A DNA stretch of 64,000 nucleotides from Epiperipatus broadwayi. Its lineage: Eukaryota; Onychophora; Udeonychophora; Euonychophora; Peripatidae. A program made the translations under genes and the position numbers. Below the pieces are notes generated by a model. The model saw only the letters and a list, made by a program, of their open reading frames with translations, ran no database searches and was not told the DNA's origin. Shown in pieces: positions 1-12,655 of this stretch; the stretch's first letter is position 1; each line of letters begins with the position of its first letter. The stretch spans positions 51,238 through 115,237 of the forward strand of contig JAQFVV010007280.1 in assembly GCA_028023455.1 (NCBI GenBank). Reading direction: 5' to 3'.

Positions 1-141
1 CTGGTGAACAAATGACGATCGATAAATGCCCCATTGTCCTGGCTCTCCTAAAATCAGCCCTGCTTACTTACGCAAATTATAAAAAAGTTTTATATGGCAA
101 GATTTACAATTACATTATCACATTTAACTAGAAATACTTAC

Positions 142-257
142 TTAACAACTGGATCATTTGCATTAAAACCATCGTATTGTGCAACTTTCTTTAGCTGAGT
201 TAAATCAAGATTTGGACTGCCACAAACAAGAAGTTCCACTTCTTCTGGACGTAACAT
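142..257 (-). CDS. HECTD2: HECTD2-like exon A, HECT N-lobe/C-lobe junction
   Basis: This 116-bp exon starts ATG TTA CGT in phase 0 directly after an AG acceptor (ttgtattag). It ends with two bases, AA, of a split codon before a gtaagtattt donor at 131-141. It encodes 38 residues beginning MLRPEEVELLVCGSP and ending NANDPVVK. In HECT ligases the LRPEE(V/I)E...CGSP...QYDGY stretch closes the N-lobe and leads to the hinge before the C-lobe. The ATG is internal to the frame, not a translation start. The next exon, which should continue with a YFW-like segment and later carry the catalytic cysteine, is not in bases 1-141. Confidence 0.93.
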
Positions 258-1229
258 CTAATACAAAAGCATATTATATATATATTGTAATTTTACTATA
301 ATAACTTACTATCAAGTTGATTTTTATAAATCAAAAAACATACTTTGAAGAAAAGTACAAATAACTGACAAGTTTAATTTTTATAATAAGTGTAAATGAT
401 AAATTAATATGCCACTGTGCATTTTTCTAATTGATTAGTACATTAATATTTCAGGTACTCCTTGGCAATTATTTGTGTTTATTCTTTTAAATCATCATCA
501 GCACACAGTAAAATATTTACTATTAAGAATTTAAAGGTTTCAAAAGGTAGCAAGTAATAATTATATTTAATAACATTCTAAAAATCTAGAATTTATTTAT
601 TATCAATTTCAATGACTCTTAATACTTTTAATCAGTGATCCAATTTAAGTAAAACTATATTCTAGAAGTCCTCAAATCTAAAATTAACTATTTAATTTTA
701 ATTTGGAAAAAATGTTTTTTTTTTTATTATTGGAATTATTAAATTATCTTTATACTAAATAAAAACAGATTACATGTACAATATCATTAATTCAACAGCT
801 TTTAAGAGATCTTTTAAATTTTCACAATTATCAAGATTTTATTTTAGCATGAGTTAGGATAAACTTAATTTTCACTCCACATACATCAATACAGCATAAA
901 AAATAAATATAAAAATATATTTTAATTTTAAAAAATCAAACAGATATCTATAAATTATAAGCCCAATTGGTGTAACACGTTTCTATTTTAACTTTTAATT
1001 ACTTTATTCATTTTAAGTTTTTACTTGACATATAATACAGCAAAATAAAAACTTTTTTAAAAGCAGTGTTTATGGCTTTAAATCGTTGAAATGAAATTTG
1101 TCACAATATGTTTTTAAAATAGATTGTATAGATTGCATAGAATGGAAGGGATTAGGGAAATTAATAAACTTTTTTTTGGAATAAAAATAAGTATACAAAA
1201 TAAAAGCAGATACTGAATAGTATAGTTTT
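258..1229. other. A+T-rich intron sequence, nothing recognised
   Basis: Low-complexity intronic DNA between exon A and the first foldback repeat. It has homopolymer T and A runs, but no coding similarity, RNA gene or repeat structure that I can support. Confidence 0.5.
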
Positions 1230-1534
1230 CCCTACACCACTTTCACGCAAGGTAGGGACTGGTTTCTATTCGCTTTTAAGATCTTGTGAAGGGATGTAAT
1301 CATAAACATATGTTCAAAGATGTGAAAATTATCTATGATCCCCAAGATGCATATTTCCTGCTGAACCAGCACTCATCAGTTGACTCAGACCACAATCTCT
1401 TACATATATATATATATAACATTCTTCAGTATATATATATATGTAGCAAATAATCACAGCCAACTGATGGGTGCTGGTTCATGTTTATAAAAGTGGATAG
1501 AAACTATTCCCTACCTTGCATGAAGTGGTGCAGT
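1230..1534. repeat. Foldback (MITE-like) inverted repeat
   Basis: Two arms of roughly 100 bp are inverted copies. The left arm runs from cctacaccactttcacgcaa through the GCAAGGTAGGGA block to ccagcactcatcagttgact at 1364-1383. The right arm runs from agccaactgatgggtgctgg at 1459-1478 to gaagtggtgcagtg at 1534. The centre holds two TA-microsatellite tracts. Inverted arms with a short AT-rich centre suggest a non-autonomous DNA transposon. No target-site duplication was confirmed. Confidence 0.65.
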
Positions 1535-3529
1535 GATAATTATATTACAGAAATATTCATTATTGGATGGTCTCTGGTCTAATGAATGACTATCATTTAA
1601 AGAAATAAATAGTTAAAATTTCAATTTTCCTAATAGGACTTTTAAATTTTATGCCACCTGATATTAATATAATACCAAACTCATTTATTTTCTATAAGAT
1701 TGAAAGTTTCTTTGATAATTCGAAAATGTATAATTATAAATGCTAAAACTTTGCTGACAAACAGACCCCCCCCCCCGACCACACACACAAACACATTCAC
1801 TTTTCCAATCCTTTTGTCTGAATAAATTATCCTTCTTATGAGTGAATCATACTTTAGTACACTTTTAACTTTGGAAAACATTTGAAAAAAATTCTTGTTT
1901 TTTTTTTTTGAAAAATAAAAATATATTACTTTTTAAAAATAAATAATACATTTTATATATATAAATGCTTCTTACTTAACTATATTCAAAAAAAAATGAA
2001 TAGACAATTTTTAACTAGATAAAGTATTCAAGACAATTTCAAGTCAAATAAAAATAATACAATTTCTTAGCGCTACCGTTTTTCATTAACATTAGTAAAT
2101 AATTGCTAATGTAAAATTAATACAAATAATAAAGACAATAAAAACAAAGTATTACAATAGGCACACACACGCGTGTACTATTTTAATACATCATTAACAG
2201 TGATCCTAAATAAATGAAATCATTACTCCAAAGAAAAAAGGAAAAGAATTAAAAGTTAAAAGATTTTCCCTTGAATATACAAAATACTTTGTGAAATACA
2301 AATTCAGCATTTATCTCATGCTAGTTCTTTAATCTGTTTATTTACGTTGCAATGCTGTCTTTTAGCTTTATTTGCAGTAAACATTTTTTTTTGAAAGACT
2401 TCAATACTTTGCTTTATTATAGTATTCATTATATTCCATTTTTAGCATATCCACGTAATGAAAGCAGCCAAAATTTAATTTTTTTAGAGTATCTCCCTCT
2501 TTCATAAAGACATACTCCGGTACGCAAAAATGTGTTTTTTTTTTAAAGAAATGTATTGCAATGCATTTACTTTGTTTGCCCAATATAATGAAGAGTTAAA
2601 TAATGTTTATACACATATTTTAAAAATCATTATACAGTATAAAGTAAATAGTAAAGTATACAAAACATTATGCATTCAAAAGTGTATTAATCACCAGTTG
2701 TTACGATACGTATTGATCTGTAATAGAATTTGCCCAGCTGCCTTGAAAACAAACACCAGAAATTTTACAAATATAAAGAAATAATGTACGGTATCAAAGT
2801 TGTGTTATCTGTTATTTTTTTTATATTTATATAGATCCTGATTACTAAAGGAGTTTTGAATCATTTATATTATACATACAAATATAACAGATTAACATTT
2901 GTGATATGACCAAATCTCTCCCTTCTTTTTAATTGAATATAATAAATATTAAGGAAAAATGCGATTGTATTTCCTGGTCAATCTAACCCTTAGTCATATT
3001 ACATGGTATAATATAAAAGAGAAATATAACTTGTCATTAGCTTTATTTACTTGTTTCAGATGACAGTGTTCAGTGGACCATATTAGCTTATCACTCCATC
3101 ACAAGATTAATAAAGATGAAATTTCTCTTCTTTATAATTACAAGTTTTCATTATCTAGTTTCTATTTATGGAGATTTAATGAATTAACTACAGGATGCAG
3201 AAAAAAATTTGCTGTTAAGTAAAAGGAGATCCTTTGATTCCTCTTGGAGGCCTTAAAGAAACAAAGCAAGGTAAATTCTTAGTCCACTCCACATGTTCTT
3301 GTCATTGCAGCTGTTATTACTATGTGATTATTCATATAATATATAAACATGGATGGGCTACTCACCAACATGCATTAGCTGGTGTGGTAAGTTTATTGGC
3401 TTTTTATCTTCGAGTTTAAGTCAAGAAACACCATGGCCTTTCTTCTCAGTTGTCTAATAAGGCAGAATGAATGTGTGTATGAATGAAAATTTTTTTTCTA
3501 ATAGATATATACAATCATGATAGACAAAA
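1535..3529. other. A+T-rich intron sequence with simple repeats
   Basis: A poly-C run beside a CA-rich tract at 1767-1796 and a short CA/CG tract near 2161-2175 are the only distinctive features. Short ORFs here are chance frames in A+T-rich DNA. Bases 3230-3480 are more complex than their surroundings but I could not assign them. Confidence 0.45.
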
Positions 3530-3559
3530 ATAAATCATGGCCTTACCCCCAGCAGGATG

Positions 3560-4475
3560 TAAATTCACCAGCAAATGGGACATTATTGGACTTTGTGAAG
3601 TTAATGAAGAGACAATTGATTTAAAAAGTGGACATGTACTACTACAAAGGCATAAATATCGGAAGTACAAGTGAAGTAGGATTTATTATAAATAAAAAGT
3701 GGAAGATGAACATTGTAGAGATTGATAGTGCATTGGACAGAGTGGCACGATAAGTTATTCAACTTAATAGCAGATACCAAATGCAGATAATTCAGGTTTA
3801 TGTCCCAATAAGTTCTCATAGTGATGAAGTAGAAGATTTTTATATGAATGTACGAAAGACTTTTGATTAGACTAAACAACATTTTAAAATTGTTATGGAA
3901 GACTTTAATGCTAGAATTGGTAAACAATAAAAGACAAAAGTGCTGTAGGTAAATTTGGTTATGGTAACAGAAATGAGAGAGAACCTAGACTTGTAGAATT
4001 GGCAGAAAAAGAAAAACTTTATGCTATGAATTCTTTTTTTGAAAAAAATATTAAAAGGAAATGGACATGGAAGCATCCAAATAAAGGAACATTAGAATTG
4101 GATTATATTTTGAATAACAGAAAAGTTTTATTTCAAGATTGTAATGTCATTAATAAGTTCAATGCAGGAAGTGATTATCAATTAGTAAGATGTAAGATAT
4201 ATGTTAATGTAAAGCTAGAGACAAAGATTATTAAGAAAACACTATTTACAGTTGATATTCCTAATCTTCACAAGCATTCTAATGAATTTAAATTAGAACT
4301 TGCAAATCGTTTTCAAGTATTAGTAGATTTTGAACATAATTCAGATTTGAATGAAATTAATAGAAAAATAATTGATACACTATTAAAAACTGCAACAAAG
4401 ATAGCTGACAGAAAAAAGCAGCAATTGTCCAATAAAATTTTTATTGAGAATGGAGATTTTATGAAGAAGAATTGA
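3560..4475 (+). pseudogene. LINE endonuclease domain, copy 1
   Basis: The region translates in broken frames as an endonuclease/exonuclease/phosphatase fold. It shows KWDIIGLCEVN near 3577, QIIQVYVPISSHSDEVEDFY near 3790-3845, a GDFNA-like EDFNARIG near 3898-3921, then the long frame from 3999 with KRKWTWKHPNKGTLELDYIL and a GSDYQLVR motif. In active enzymes the last motif is normally SDH; here His is Tyr, so a catalytic residue is lost. In-frame stops occur before 3999. The copy is therefore inactive. It lacks an identifiable start and is probably slightly 5'-truncated. Confidence 0.8.
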
Positions 4476-4603
4476 ATATCTTGAATTTTGTAAAATGGTG
4501 CGAAAATGAGTTGATAATATATAAGAAAGTATAATTGTGAACTAGCAAGGAACACTGTAGAAAAGAATAAAAGTTCCAAGAATGTAAAACAACATTTTGG
4601 GAA

Positions 4604-6215
4604 TTGTTAGAAAACATACCTGCAAAAAGAAAAAAAGATGAAACCATTACTAAAAAGAGAGATGACATCATGAACTGGATAGAAGAGTTACATCAAGAAT
4701 TATATAGTAATAAAGAACAAGTACCTTCTACATCTATTACATCTTCTGAATTTCCCAGGATTTTAAATGAAAAAGTGAGACATGCAATTAAATTTATGAA
4801 GAAGGGAAAAGCTTCAGATAATGGTGGAATTATAATCATTATGTTAAAAGAAGCAGGTGAAGAAATAATTTTTTTTTTTTTTGGCAAAGTTATATACCAA
4901 ATCTCTAAATGATAAAGATGTACCAGATGATTGAAAGAATGCAATATTAATATTAATATTTAAAAAAGATGATAAAGAAGATATTAGAAATTACAGACCT
5001 ATCAGTCTTTTATCAGTTTTCTACAAACGTTTTACAAAGATAATTACAATTAGTCTATAGAGAACATTGGATTTCTATCAACCAAAAGAAAATAGCTGGA
5101 TTTAAAAGTATTTTTAGTACAGTAAATCATATCCAAGTATTGAGAGAAGTTGTAGAAAGAACCAAGGAATATGAGTTGTCATTATGCTTTGGATTTATAG
5201 ATTATGATAAGACATTTGATTCTACAAACATTTCTTCAGTAATTAAAGCATTGGATCATCAAGGTATAGAATAAGGATATTGTTATATTATGAAGAATAT
5301 TATAAAAGTGCAACAACAACAATTAGGTTATATAATGATACTCATTGAGAAGGGTGTAAGATAGAGTAACTCCATATCTCCAAAACTTTTTATAGCAGTG
5401 CTGCAAGAGGTATTTTGTGGATTAAAATGGGAAGCTAAAGGAGTAAAAGTAAATGGAGATTATTTAAATCATTTAGATTTTGCAGATGATGTAATTGTTT
5501 TTTTTTTGCAAATAATGCTCCAGAGTTTCAGGAAATGTTGCAAAGAAAACAAAGTAAGAAAGTAGCAGTAAAGGTAAATATTAAAAGACTAAATTAATGT
5601 TCAATGGATTTTCTCAAAAGATGAAAATAAATATTGATTATGATGAGTTAGAAGAAGTTAACAACTACAAATACATTGGTCAGATTATTACTACAGATGG
5701 AAATATAATAGATGAAATTAATTATACAATTAAACTTGTTTTGGGTGCTTTTGGTAGAAATAATATCAAAAGAAAATATGCCTATGTGTTTGAAAAGTAA
5801 GATTTTTAATAAATGCATTTTATCAGTTCTTACTTATATATCTGAGAGTTGGACACTTAATAGAAGAGCAATACAGAGACTTCAGACCACACAAAGAAGT
5901 ATGGAGAGATGCATGTTTGGAGTAACAAGAAGAGATCGAAAAAGCAATACATGGATGAGAGAACAAACAGATGTTACTGACATCTTTGATAGAATTAAAA
6001 GACTGAAGTGCAGTTGGGCTAGAAACATTGGTAAAAGAAATAGTAATAGATGGACAATCAAAATCTTAAACTGGATTCCAAGAGATTGTCAAAGACCCAG
6101 AAAGAGACAACATGTGAGATTGATGAATGAAATAAAAACATTTTGCAGGAGTGGTGTGGAGAAGAGATTCTACAGATCAGAGAAGATGGATTGTACTTAG
6201 AAAGACAATTCTGCA
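4604..6215 (+). pseudogene. LINE reverse transcriptase and C-terminal tail, copy 1
   Basis: Broken frames show the RT fingers (FPRILNEKVRHAIKFMKKGK at about 4750), NYRPISLLS near 4990, GFIDYDKTFDS near 5190-5222, a degenerate G..Q-to-stop region near 5350, and an intact LDFADDVIVF near 5475-5500 carrying the catalytic Asp pair. The tail has YKYIGQIITTDGN, then LTYISESWTLNRRAIQRLQT and RSMERCMFGVTRRDRKS, the typical post-RT segment of these elements. Several stops and frame changes make it a pseudogene. Confidence 0.82.
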
Positions 6216-6251
6216 GTGAATTGATAATGATTGATGATAATTAGTATTCAT

Positions 6252-8163
6252 ACATGGAGGAAAAAAGCAGCAATTGACCAATAAAATTTCTACTGAGACT
6301 AGAGAATTTATGAAAAAAAGAAGGAATATGAAGATATACAAAAATGATGCATTAAGAAGAATTGAATATCTCGAATTTTGTAAAATGGTACAGAAAAAAG
6401 TTGAAAATGATATAAGAAAGTATAACTGGGAACTAGAAAGGAAAGCTGTAGAAGAAAATAAAAGTCTTAAGAATGTAAAACAACATTTTGGTATTGGTAG
6501 AAAATTTATATCTGCAATAAGAAAAAAAGATGGAATTATTACTAAAAAGAGAGATGATATTATGAAATGGGTAGAAGACTTTTATCAAGAATTATATAGT
6601 AATAAAGAACAAGTACCTCCTATTTCTATTACATCTTCTGAATTGTCCAGAATTTTAAATGAAGAAGTGAAACATGCAATTAAATGTATGAAGAAAGGAA
6701 AGGCTCCAGGTAATGATGGAATTATAATTGCTATATTAAAAGAAGCAGGTGAAGAAATAGAATTTTTTTTAGCAAAGTTATATACCAAATGTCTAAATGA
6801 TAAAGATGTACCAGATGATTGAAAGAATGCAGTAATAATATTAATATTTAAAAAAGATGATAAAGAAGATATTAGAAATTACAGACCTATCAGCCTTTTA
6901 TCAGTTTTATACAAAATTTTTATCAAGATAATTACAACTCGTCTAGAAAGAACATTGGATTTCCACCAACCAAGGGAACAAGCTGGATTTAAAAGTGGTT
7001 TTAGTACAATAGATCATATCCAGGTATTGAAAGAAGTTTTAGAAAGGATAAATGAATATTAGTTGCCATTATGTTTTGGATTTATAGATTATGAAAAGGC
7101 ATTTGATTCTATAAATATTTCTTCAGTGATTAAAGCATTGGATCATCAAGGTATAGATCCAGGATATTGTCATATTTTAAAGAATATTTATAAAAATGCA
7201 ACAGCAACAATTAGATTATATAATGTTACTCGGAAAGTCAACATTGAGAAAGGTGTAAGACAAGGTGACTCCATGTCTCCAAAACTTTTTACAGCAGTGT
7301 TGCAAGAAATATTTTGTAGATTAAAATAGGAAACTAAAAGAGTGAAAGTAAATGGAGATTATTTAAGTCATTTAGATTTTGCAGATGATATAGTTGTTTT
7401 TGAAAATAATGCTTCAGAGCTGCAGGAAATGTTGCAGGAGTTATCAGATGAAAGTAGGAAAGTAGGACTAAAGATAAATGTTAAAAAGACTAAAGTACTG
7501 TTTAATTGATTTGCTCAAAATATGAAAATAAAGATTGATTATGATGAATTAGAAGAAGTTAAGAGTTACAAATACCTTGGTCAGATTATTAATATGGATG
7601 GAAACATAATGGATGAAATTAATCATAGAATTAAACTTGGTTGGAGTGCTTTTGGTAGAAATAACTTGATACTAAAAGAAAATATGCCTATGGGTTTGAA
7701 AAGGAAGATTTTTAACAAATGTGTTTTACCAGTTCTTACTTATGGATCTGAAACTTGGACACTTAATAGAAGAGCAATACAGAGACTCGAGACCACTCAA
7801 AGATGTATGGAGAGATGCATGTTGGGAGTAACAAGAAGAGATTGAAAATGCAATGTATGGGTAAGAGAACAAACAGGTGTTACTGACCTCATTGAAAAAG
7901 TAAAAGATTGAAGTGGAGTTGGGCTGAACATATTGCTAGAAGAGATGATAATAGATGGACAATTGAAATCTTAAACCGGATTCCAAGAGATTGTAAAAGA
8001 TCCAGAAAGAGACCACATGTGAGATGGATGGATGAAATAAGAAAGTATGCAGGGGTGATGTGGAGAAGAGAAGCTAAAGATCAGAGATGGATTAAACTTG
8101 GAGAGACCTTCATCCTGCAGTGGATTGATAATGGTTGATGATGATGATGATGACATGGAGGAA
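6252..8163 (+). mobile_element. RTE-type LINE, copy 2, 5'-truncated, with TSD
   Basis: A second copy of the same family begins in sequence homologous to 4411 of copy 1, so it lacks the endonuclease. It ends in a (TGA)n tail at 8136-8152. The 11-bp ACATGGAGGAA occurs at both edges (6252-6262 and 8153-8163), a clear target-site duplication. Copy 2 thus landed just downstream of copy 1, in the same orientation. 5' truncation, a simple 3' tail and a TSD are the standard marks of target-primed reverse transcription. It is less mutated than copy 1 and hence younger. Confidence 0.88.
6274..8138 (+). pseudogene. LINE reverse transcriptase ORF fragment, copy 2
   Basis: The frame 6274-6822 is open, then stops (TGA) interrupt it. 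Visible motifs are [32 protein letters not shown] (about 6879-6920), QAGFKSGFST (about 6978), LCFGFIDYEKAFDS (7069-7110), EKGVRQGDSMSPKLF (7249-7290), LDFADDIVVF (7372-7401, catalytic Asp pair intact), KYLGQIINMDGN, LTYGSETWTLNRRAIQRLET, and a tail with RIPRDCK and RWMDEIRKYAGVMWRREAKD. Single stops at about 7060, 7327, 7507 and 7842 separate the pieces, so it is inactive, though the motifs are largely preserved. Confidence 0.87.
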
Positions 8164-11100
8164 CCTAAATAATGAAGATTGCTGAACTCAAATTATCATA
8201 TCAATTTAATAAACAAGTAAGTACATATTATGAATACAAAATTATCAATACTACCCTACTGAATATTATTAAACATTAACATATAGATATAACATTGCAT
8301 AGAATAGATATATAATACATTTTTAATTACAAATTTAATTATGTATTCTATTAGTGATAATAAAGTTTAGTTCATCTGTCTTATTAATTCATTAAAAGTT
8401 TGTGTTATTAATTCAGATAACCACTAAAGTTAGATATAGAGCTTTCATTAATTTTACCTATTATTTGTTTGAATGGGTTTAATGACTGATATAATAGGTG
8501 TATACATAGCCACGGGTTTCTTATTTCTATGAACTATGAGATCCATTATGTTCAGTTGTAATTTTTCTTATTAGCTTGCTAAAACCCTGGTATTACATAG
8601 GCACAGTGCTTTGAATCAAGTCATAATCTTGACCTTAGGCTAGAAGGAAAGCATTGGCAACCATATTTGCTTCTCAATGCATCTGATTTGAATTCTCCCC
8701 ACAGATAAAAACAAGCATGTGGCAAAATATTTTTCTACAGTTTTCTGATGTTTCTAATACACCACTCAATAAACAATACAATACTTTAATTTTCAGAATT
8801 CATGAACAATCTTAATGAAGCTAAAAAAGAAATGAATCAAAGTTCCCACAGTCATCTTTTTATACCACTGGTCTGATTCTATCACACAAGTATCTATTTA
8901 CACTTTTCTTTCTCTTCAGGAATTTAATTCCCTATGGAAAGCTTATTTTTATTATAATTAACTTACAATATTAATCATAACTTACATACAAGACATGATT
9001 TTATATTAAATTTAATATAGTATTTATTTTTGGCTTGTGAATTACCATAATTTCATTTCATCAAACAAAATAAATGAATACTTTGCAAAATTTAAACAAG
9101 GTTTGATTTTATACACTCTCTAACTTTTTTCATTTATTAAGGTAATTCCGATAGACCATATTTAATTAGAGAAGAAATATCACCCATCCTTTCCCCTCTA
9201 ATTACAGTTAACAGCATTTTTTTCTTATCTTAAAAAAAAACTGCATGGGCATTTTCTTTACATATCAGCCTAATTGCAATAGAAATAATAAATCTTGTTT
9301 ATTAAATAAAAATCTATATTTTCTTATATATTATTATTACATTTTATAAAATATACTTTCCTCTCAGCAATCTTCTTTCATGATAGAATGCCAAACACAC
9401 ATTACCAAAGTTAACGGTATAAAAAGGAGCATATAAATCCAAATTAATCTTACAATAATTCAGCTACATTGTGAAATGAAATAGTAAGACTTAAATTTAG
9501 TCTTTTCTCTTACTATTTTATTTATATAGTTCATTTTATATATGTAATTGAACATTATTTATACTATTCACTAAAATATTATATAGTTTTATAGTCATCA
9601 CCAATTCTATGTCTCTTTAGAATTCTTAAAAATTAACTCTAGATACCTAATAAGGCTACGATTATAGAATAAAATATATATCACATCAAAAACTAGAAAT
9701 TGATAAACATTTGAATATGTGGCAGTTAGTGTGATATAAATTGATGTTGTAACACAAATGTAAATGTATATAAAAATATAAAATTATTTTTAAATACCTA
9801 CTGCAAGTCTTTTTAAACAGACCTTTAGAGAAATAGTATATGAAAATATATTATAGGTAAGGTTTTTATTAATTACCATCCCTGTGATTCTCTAATTAAA
9901 AATAGCTGCATTATGATTTATTTCCTAATGACTGCTTACTGCTACATACTGGGGTAATATTGACATTACCAGCTGTATAGACATCAATATTTATTCTTGA
10001 TTAAACTCAACATTATGATGAATACTAAACAAAGATGATTTTATTAACTCAATGAAGCATACATATTTTAAATGCTGTTACAAATACAGTTCTAAATTTT
10101 CTCATAGCAAATAGACTTCATCAATCATTAGATTAGATTTAATATATCTATATCTCTCTATACACACTACTCAGCATATATCTTTATCTAAATGTAGATA
10201 CTCTTCACACACTCATTTTTTAGTACACACATTATGTTTCACCTTCTCTCTGAGTGCACTACTATCTCTCATTTTTTTGCTTCTACGAACACACTACTAT
10301 AATGTACACCATAACATATTGTGACATACACACTCTAATTACTGCAGTTTTTATTGCACTGTGAATAATTTGCATAATCTGTATTCAAATGCACATTCTG
10401 CATACATTAATTTTGTAGTTATTAATGGGGGAATTTATTAATTAAACTTCTTGTCTGAGTTATTACAACAAAACATAATTTATTTAATCCTTAAAATATA
10501 TACATTATACACATACATACACTATTATAATTTAGTCAGTCGTTACAATTAAATGAAATAAAAAAATAAATAAATACATTTTTGAAACAAGATTAATAGA
10601 AAACAAATACTGTACAATATTTTTATTCCAAGTATAGAACATTCTAAATTTTCTTTTTATAAAAAGTATGTAATAATTAAAAAATATTATGATAAAAACA
10701 CCGTAAAAATTAATTTATAAATATAGATGAATTAAAAAATAAATTGCTTAATGATAATAGAATGAACTTGAAAAATATGTTGAGAAAGAAGTTAATTTAA
10801 TATATCTATTAGTAAAAAATAAAAGAGAAAAGTTTTTTTTAATAAATTAAGCTATTAAAAGCTTTGTGACAGAAAAAGAAAGAAAAGATTTTAGAAAATT
10901 TTACTATAAAATTCATAAAATCATAATTAATGCTAAAAGTAAACATAATCAATGTAAATCTAAAGCGATAATATAACGAATAATCATGTCCACATGCTTT
11001 AAAACCATCAAAACATCACATGATGCGATTGTATAGAGAGTTTGTTACTGCTAATGCACATATGCTCATATATAATCATTTATAATAGACTAATAAAGTC

Positions 11101-12352
11101 TTTTATATTGGTATCTAAAAATAGAGTGTTTAAATTAATAATAATCTAGAAAGATCAATTATAATAGTCATGGCTAAACATCCTCTCAGCATGTACCTAA
11201 ATAATTTAATCAGACATAAGTATGATTTAACTAAAATGATTTAATAATCATTCAATGTGATTAATGATAAATTTCTAAAAATAAATAATGAACACATATG
11301 CTAGGAAGCTTATTAAATAATAGTAAGAATAATGACAATGCTTAATACCATATGGCTTACTGCTACCATGATTCTCAGTTTCCCAGGATGAATTAAATTT
11401 CAGAGTTGCAAATATACAATTCTACTCCTATACCCATGTGCTCGATCATAACCCATGCACCAAAGACAGTGAGAGTATGATAGACTACGTTCTTCTGGAT
11501 CAACATGCATAGAAGGTATCATTCATTGTTTTTCTTCTTTCATTTGTTTTTTACATGCCACTAATTTCTATTATTTTTAAAGAACACACATCTGCATTAG
11601 TTTAGTTAATCTGTCTAATTATCTTACTTTTAAGTTTTTTAAACACCCCTATTTAATTCTTATTTTTAATTAATTCTTTATTTAATTACTTTTCTTTTTT
11701 TATTATTAATGATAACTTTTTCTGCATAAATAATGCGTCATAATTTTTTTTACATACATGTACTAATTATTTTTTATTATTATTTACATGCACATCCATA
11801 TAAATATAATTTTTAATATATATGCATGGATTACTAAATATCAATGCAGTTCAAATAACTTGACAATAGAATAATATAACCAAGTGATAATATTTGATCA
11901 TTATTATAACTTTATGATCAATTAACAACCCCTAAAACATTTTTTCAAACATCCTAATAATTGAGATATATTATAAACTTTAGTGAGCCTTTTATATCAT
12001 TAAGATGTTTGCTTGAAAGTAGGATATTCTAAAATAAGTAGCAGTAAGATGACCTGCAATAACAAATATCAAAAACTATATTTAAGTTAATCGCTGGATT
12101 TGTTAATATATTATACTGTCTTCATTAATAAATGTATTTATATTAATAAACATAATTATACGCATGCATATGAAATTCTACAATAAATAATATTAATGTA
12201 ATAGTAAGAAATGGAAAACTAATAGCATTATTCAAGCGTTATTGTTGGGCTGTAGCATATAATTGCTTAAAATTGATATAGAAAAAAAAAAAATTCATAC
12301 AGACACAAACACATACAACATATATATACATATAAACAAAACATAAACTTAC
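8164..12352. other. Intron sequence, nothing recognised
   Basis: About 4.2 kb of A+T-rich DNA between the RTE pair and exon B. No coding similarity, inverted repeat or tRNA-like signal was supportable. Blocks around 8470-8930 and 11340-11520 are somewhat less A+T-rich and could be old repeats. Confidence 0.45.
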
Positions 12353-12459
12353 AATTAAAGCATTGGAGGCACAGACACTATGAAAGCCCAGGTAAAATGC
12401 CCGAAAAGGCTGATAAATTGCCTTGTTTAACATCCAGTCAATATAATTATCTACATATT
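12353..12459 (-). CDS. HECTD2: HECTD2-like exon B, HECT N-lobe
   Basis: This 107-bp exon has acceptor tatattttcag and donor gtaagttta. It begins with two bases that complete the split Glu codon from exon C and ends in phase 0. The product reads EYVDNYIDWMLNKAIYQPF then RAFYLGFHSVCASNALI. The ENRKEYV...F..GF..V motif is typical of the HECT large N-lobe near the E2-binding surface. The open frame runs past the donor into TA/CA-rich intron, which explains a longer apparent ORF at 12239-12433. No stop, frameshift or odd residue is visible. Confidence 0.93.
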
Positions 12460-12571
12460 CTGAAAATATAAATAATAGTAATAATAAAAGCAGTTCAATA
12501 TTTCTTGTTAACTTACTAAGCTAAAATAATATCACATGATCACATTTCCTATACTAGCACATTAATTGTTG

Positions 12572-12655
12572 ATAAACAGAGCAAAATCTGAATTAATAGA
12601 AAAATAAAATTATGTCACATTACTACTGTATGGAGAGTTTTGCTCTGTTTAACTA
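12572..12655. repeat. Short MITE with AAACAGAGCAAAA termini
   Basis: An approximately 84-bp unit starts taaacagagcaaaa and ends gagagttttgctctgttta. The ends are inverted and match, with changes, the termini of the foldbacks at 45653 and 52156 (AACAGGCAAAACTCTC). The interior 47 bp recurs inverted at 13358-13404. Confidence 0.6.

Larger units (their letters stand above)
3530..6251 (+). mobile_element. RTE-type LINE, copy 1 (decayed, near full length)
   Basis: A non-LTR retrotransposon with an apurinic-type endonuclease, then reverse transcriptase, then a C-terminal tail, all on the plus strand but broken by stops and frameshifts. Endonuclease pieces occupy about 3560-4475, RT pieces 4604-5510 and the C-terminal tail 5597-6215. 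It ends in a TGATGATAATTAG-type 3' tail, which suits the short tandem 3' ends of RTE elements. The closest protein families known to me are the mollusc and insect endonuclease-reverse transcriptase (craniofacial development protein 2-like) ORFs. The clade is inferred from domain wording, not from a tree. It is inserted antisense to the HECTD2-like gene. Confidence 0.85.

Noticed and set aside
1-141. Next HECTD2-like exon (start of the C-lobe) at the left edge
   Set aside because: No minus-strand frame here continues exon A with a YFW-like segment. The sequence reads as intron.
2530-2784. 84-codon plus-strand ORF in intron
   Set aside because: No domain, A+T-driven composition, overlapping frame on the other strand; chance.
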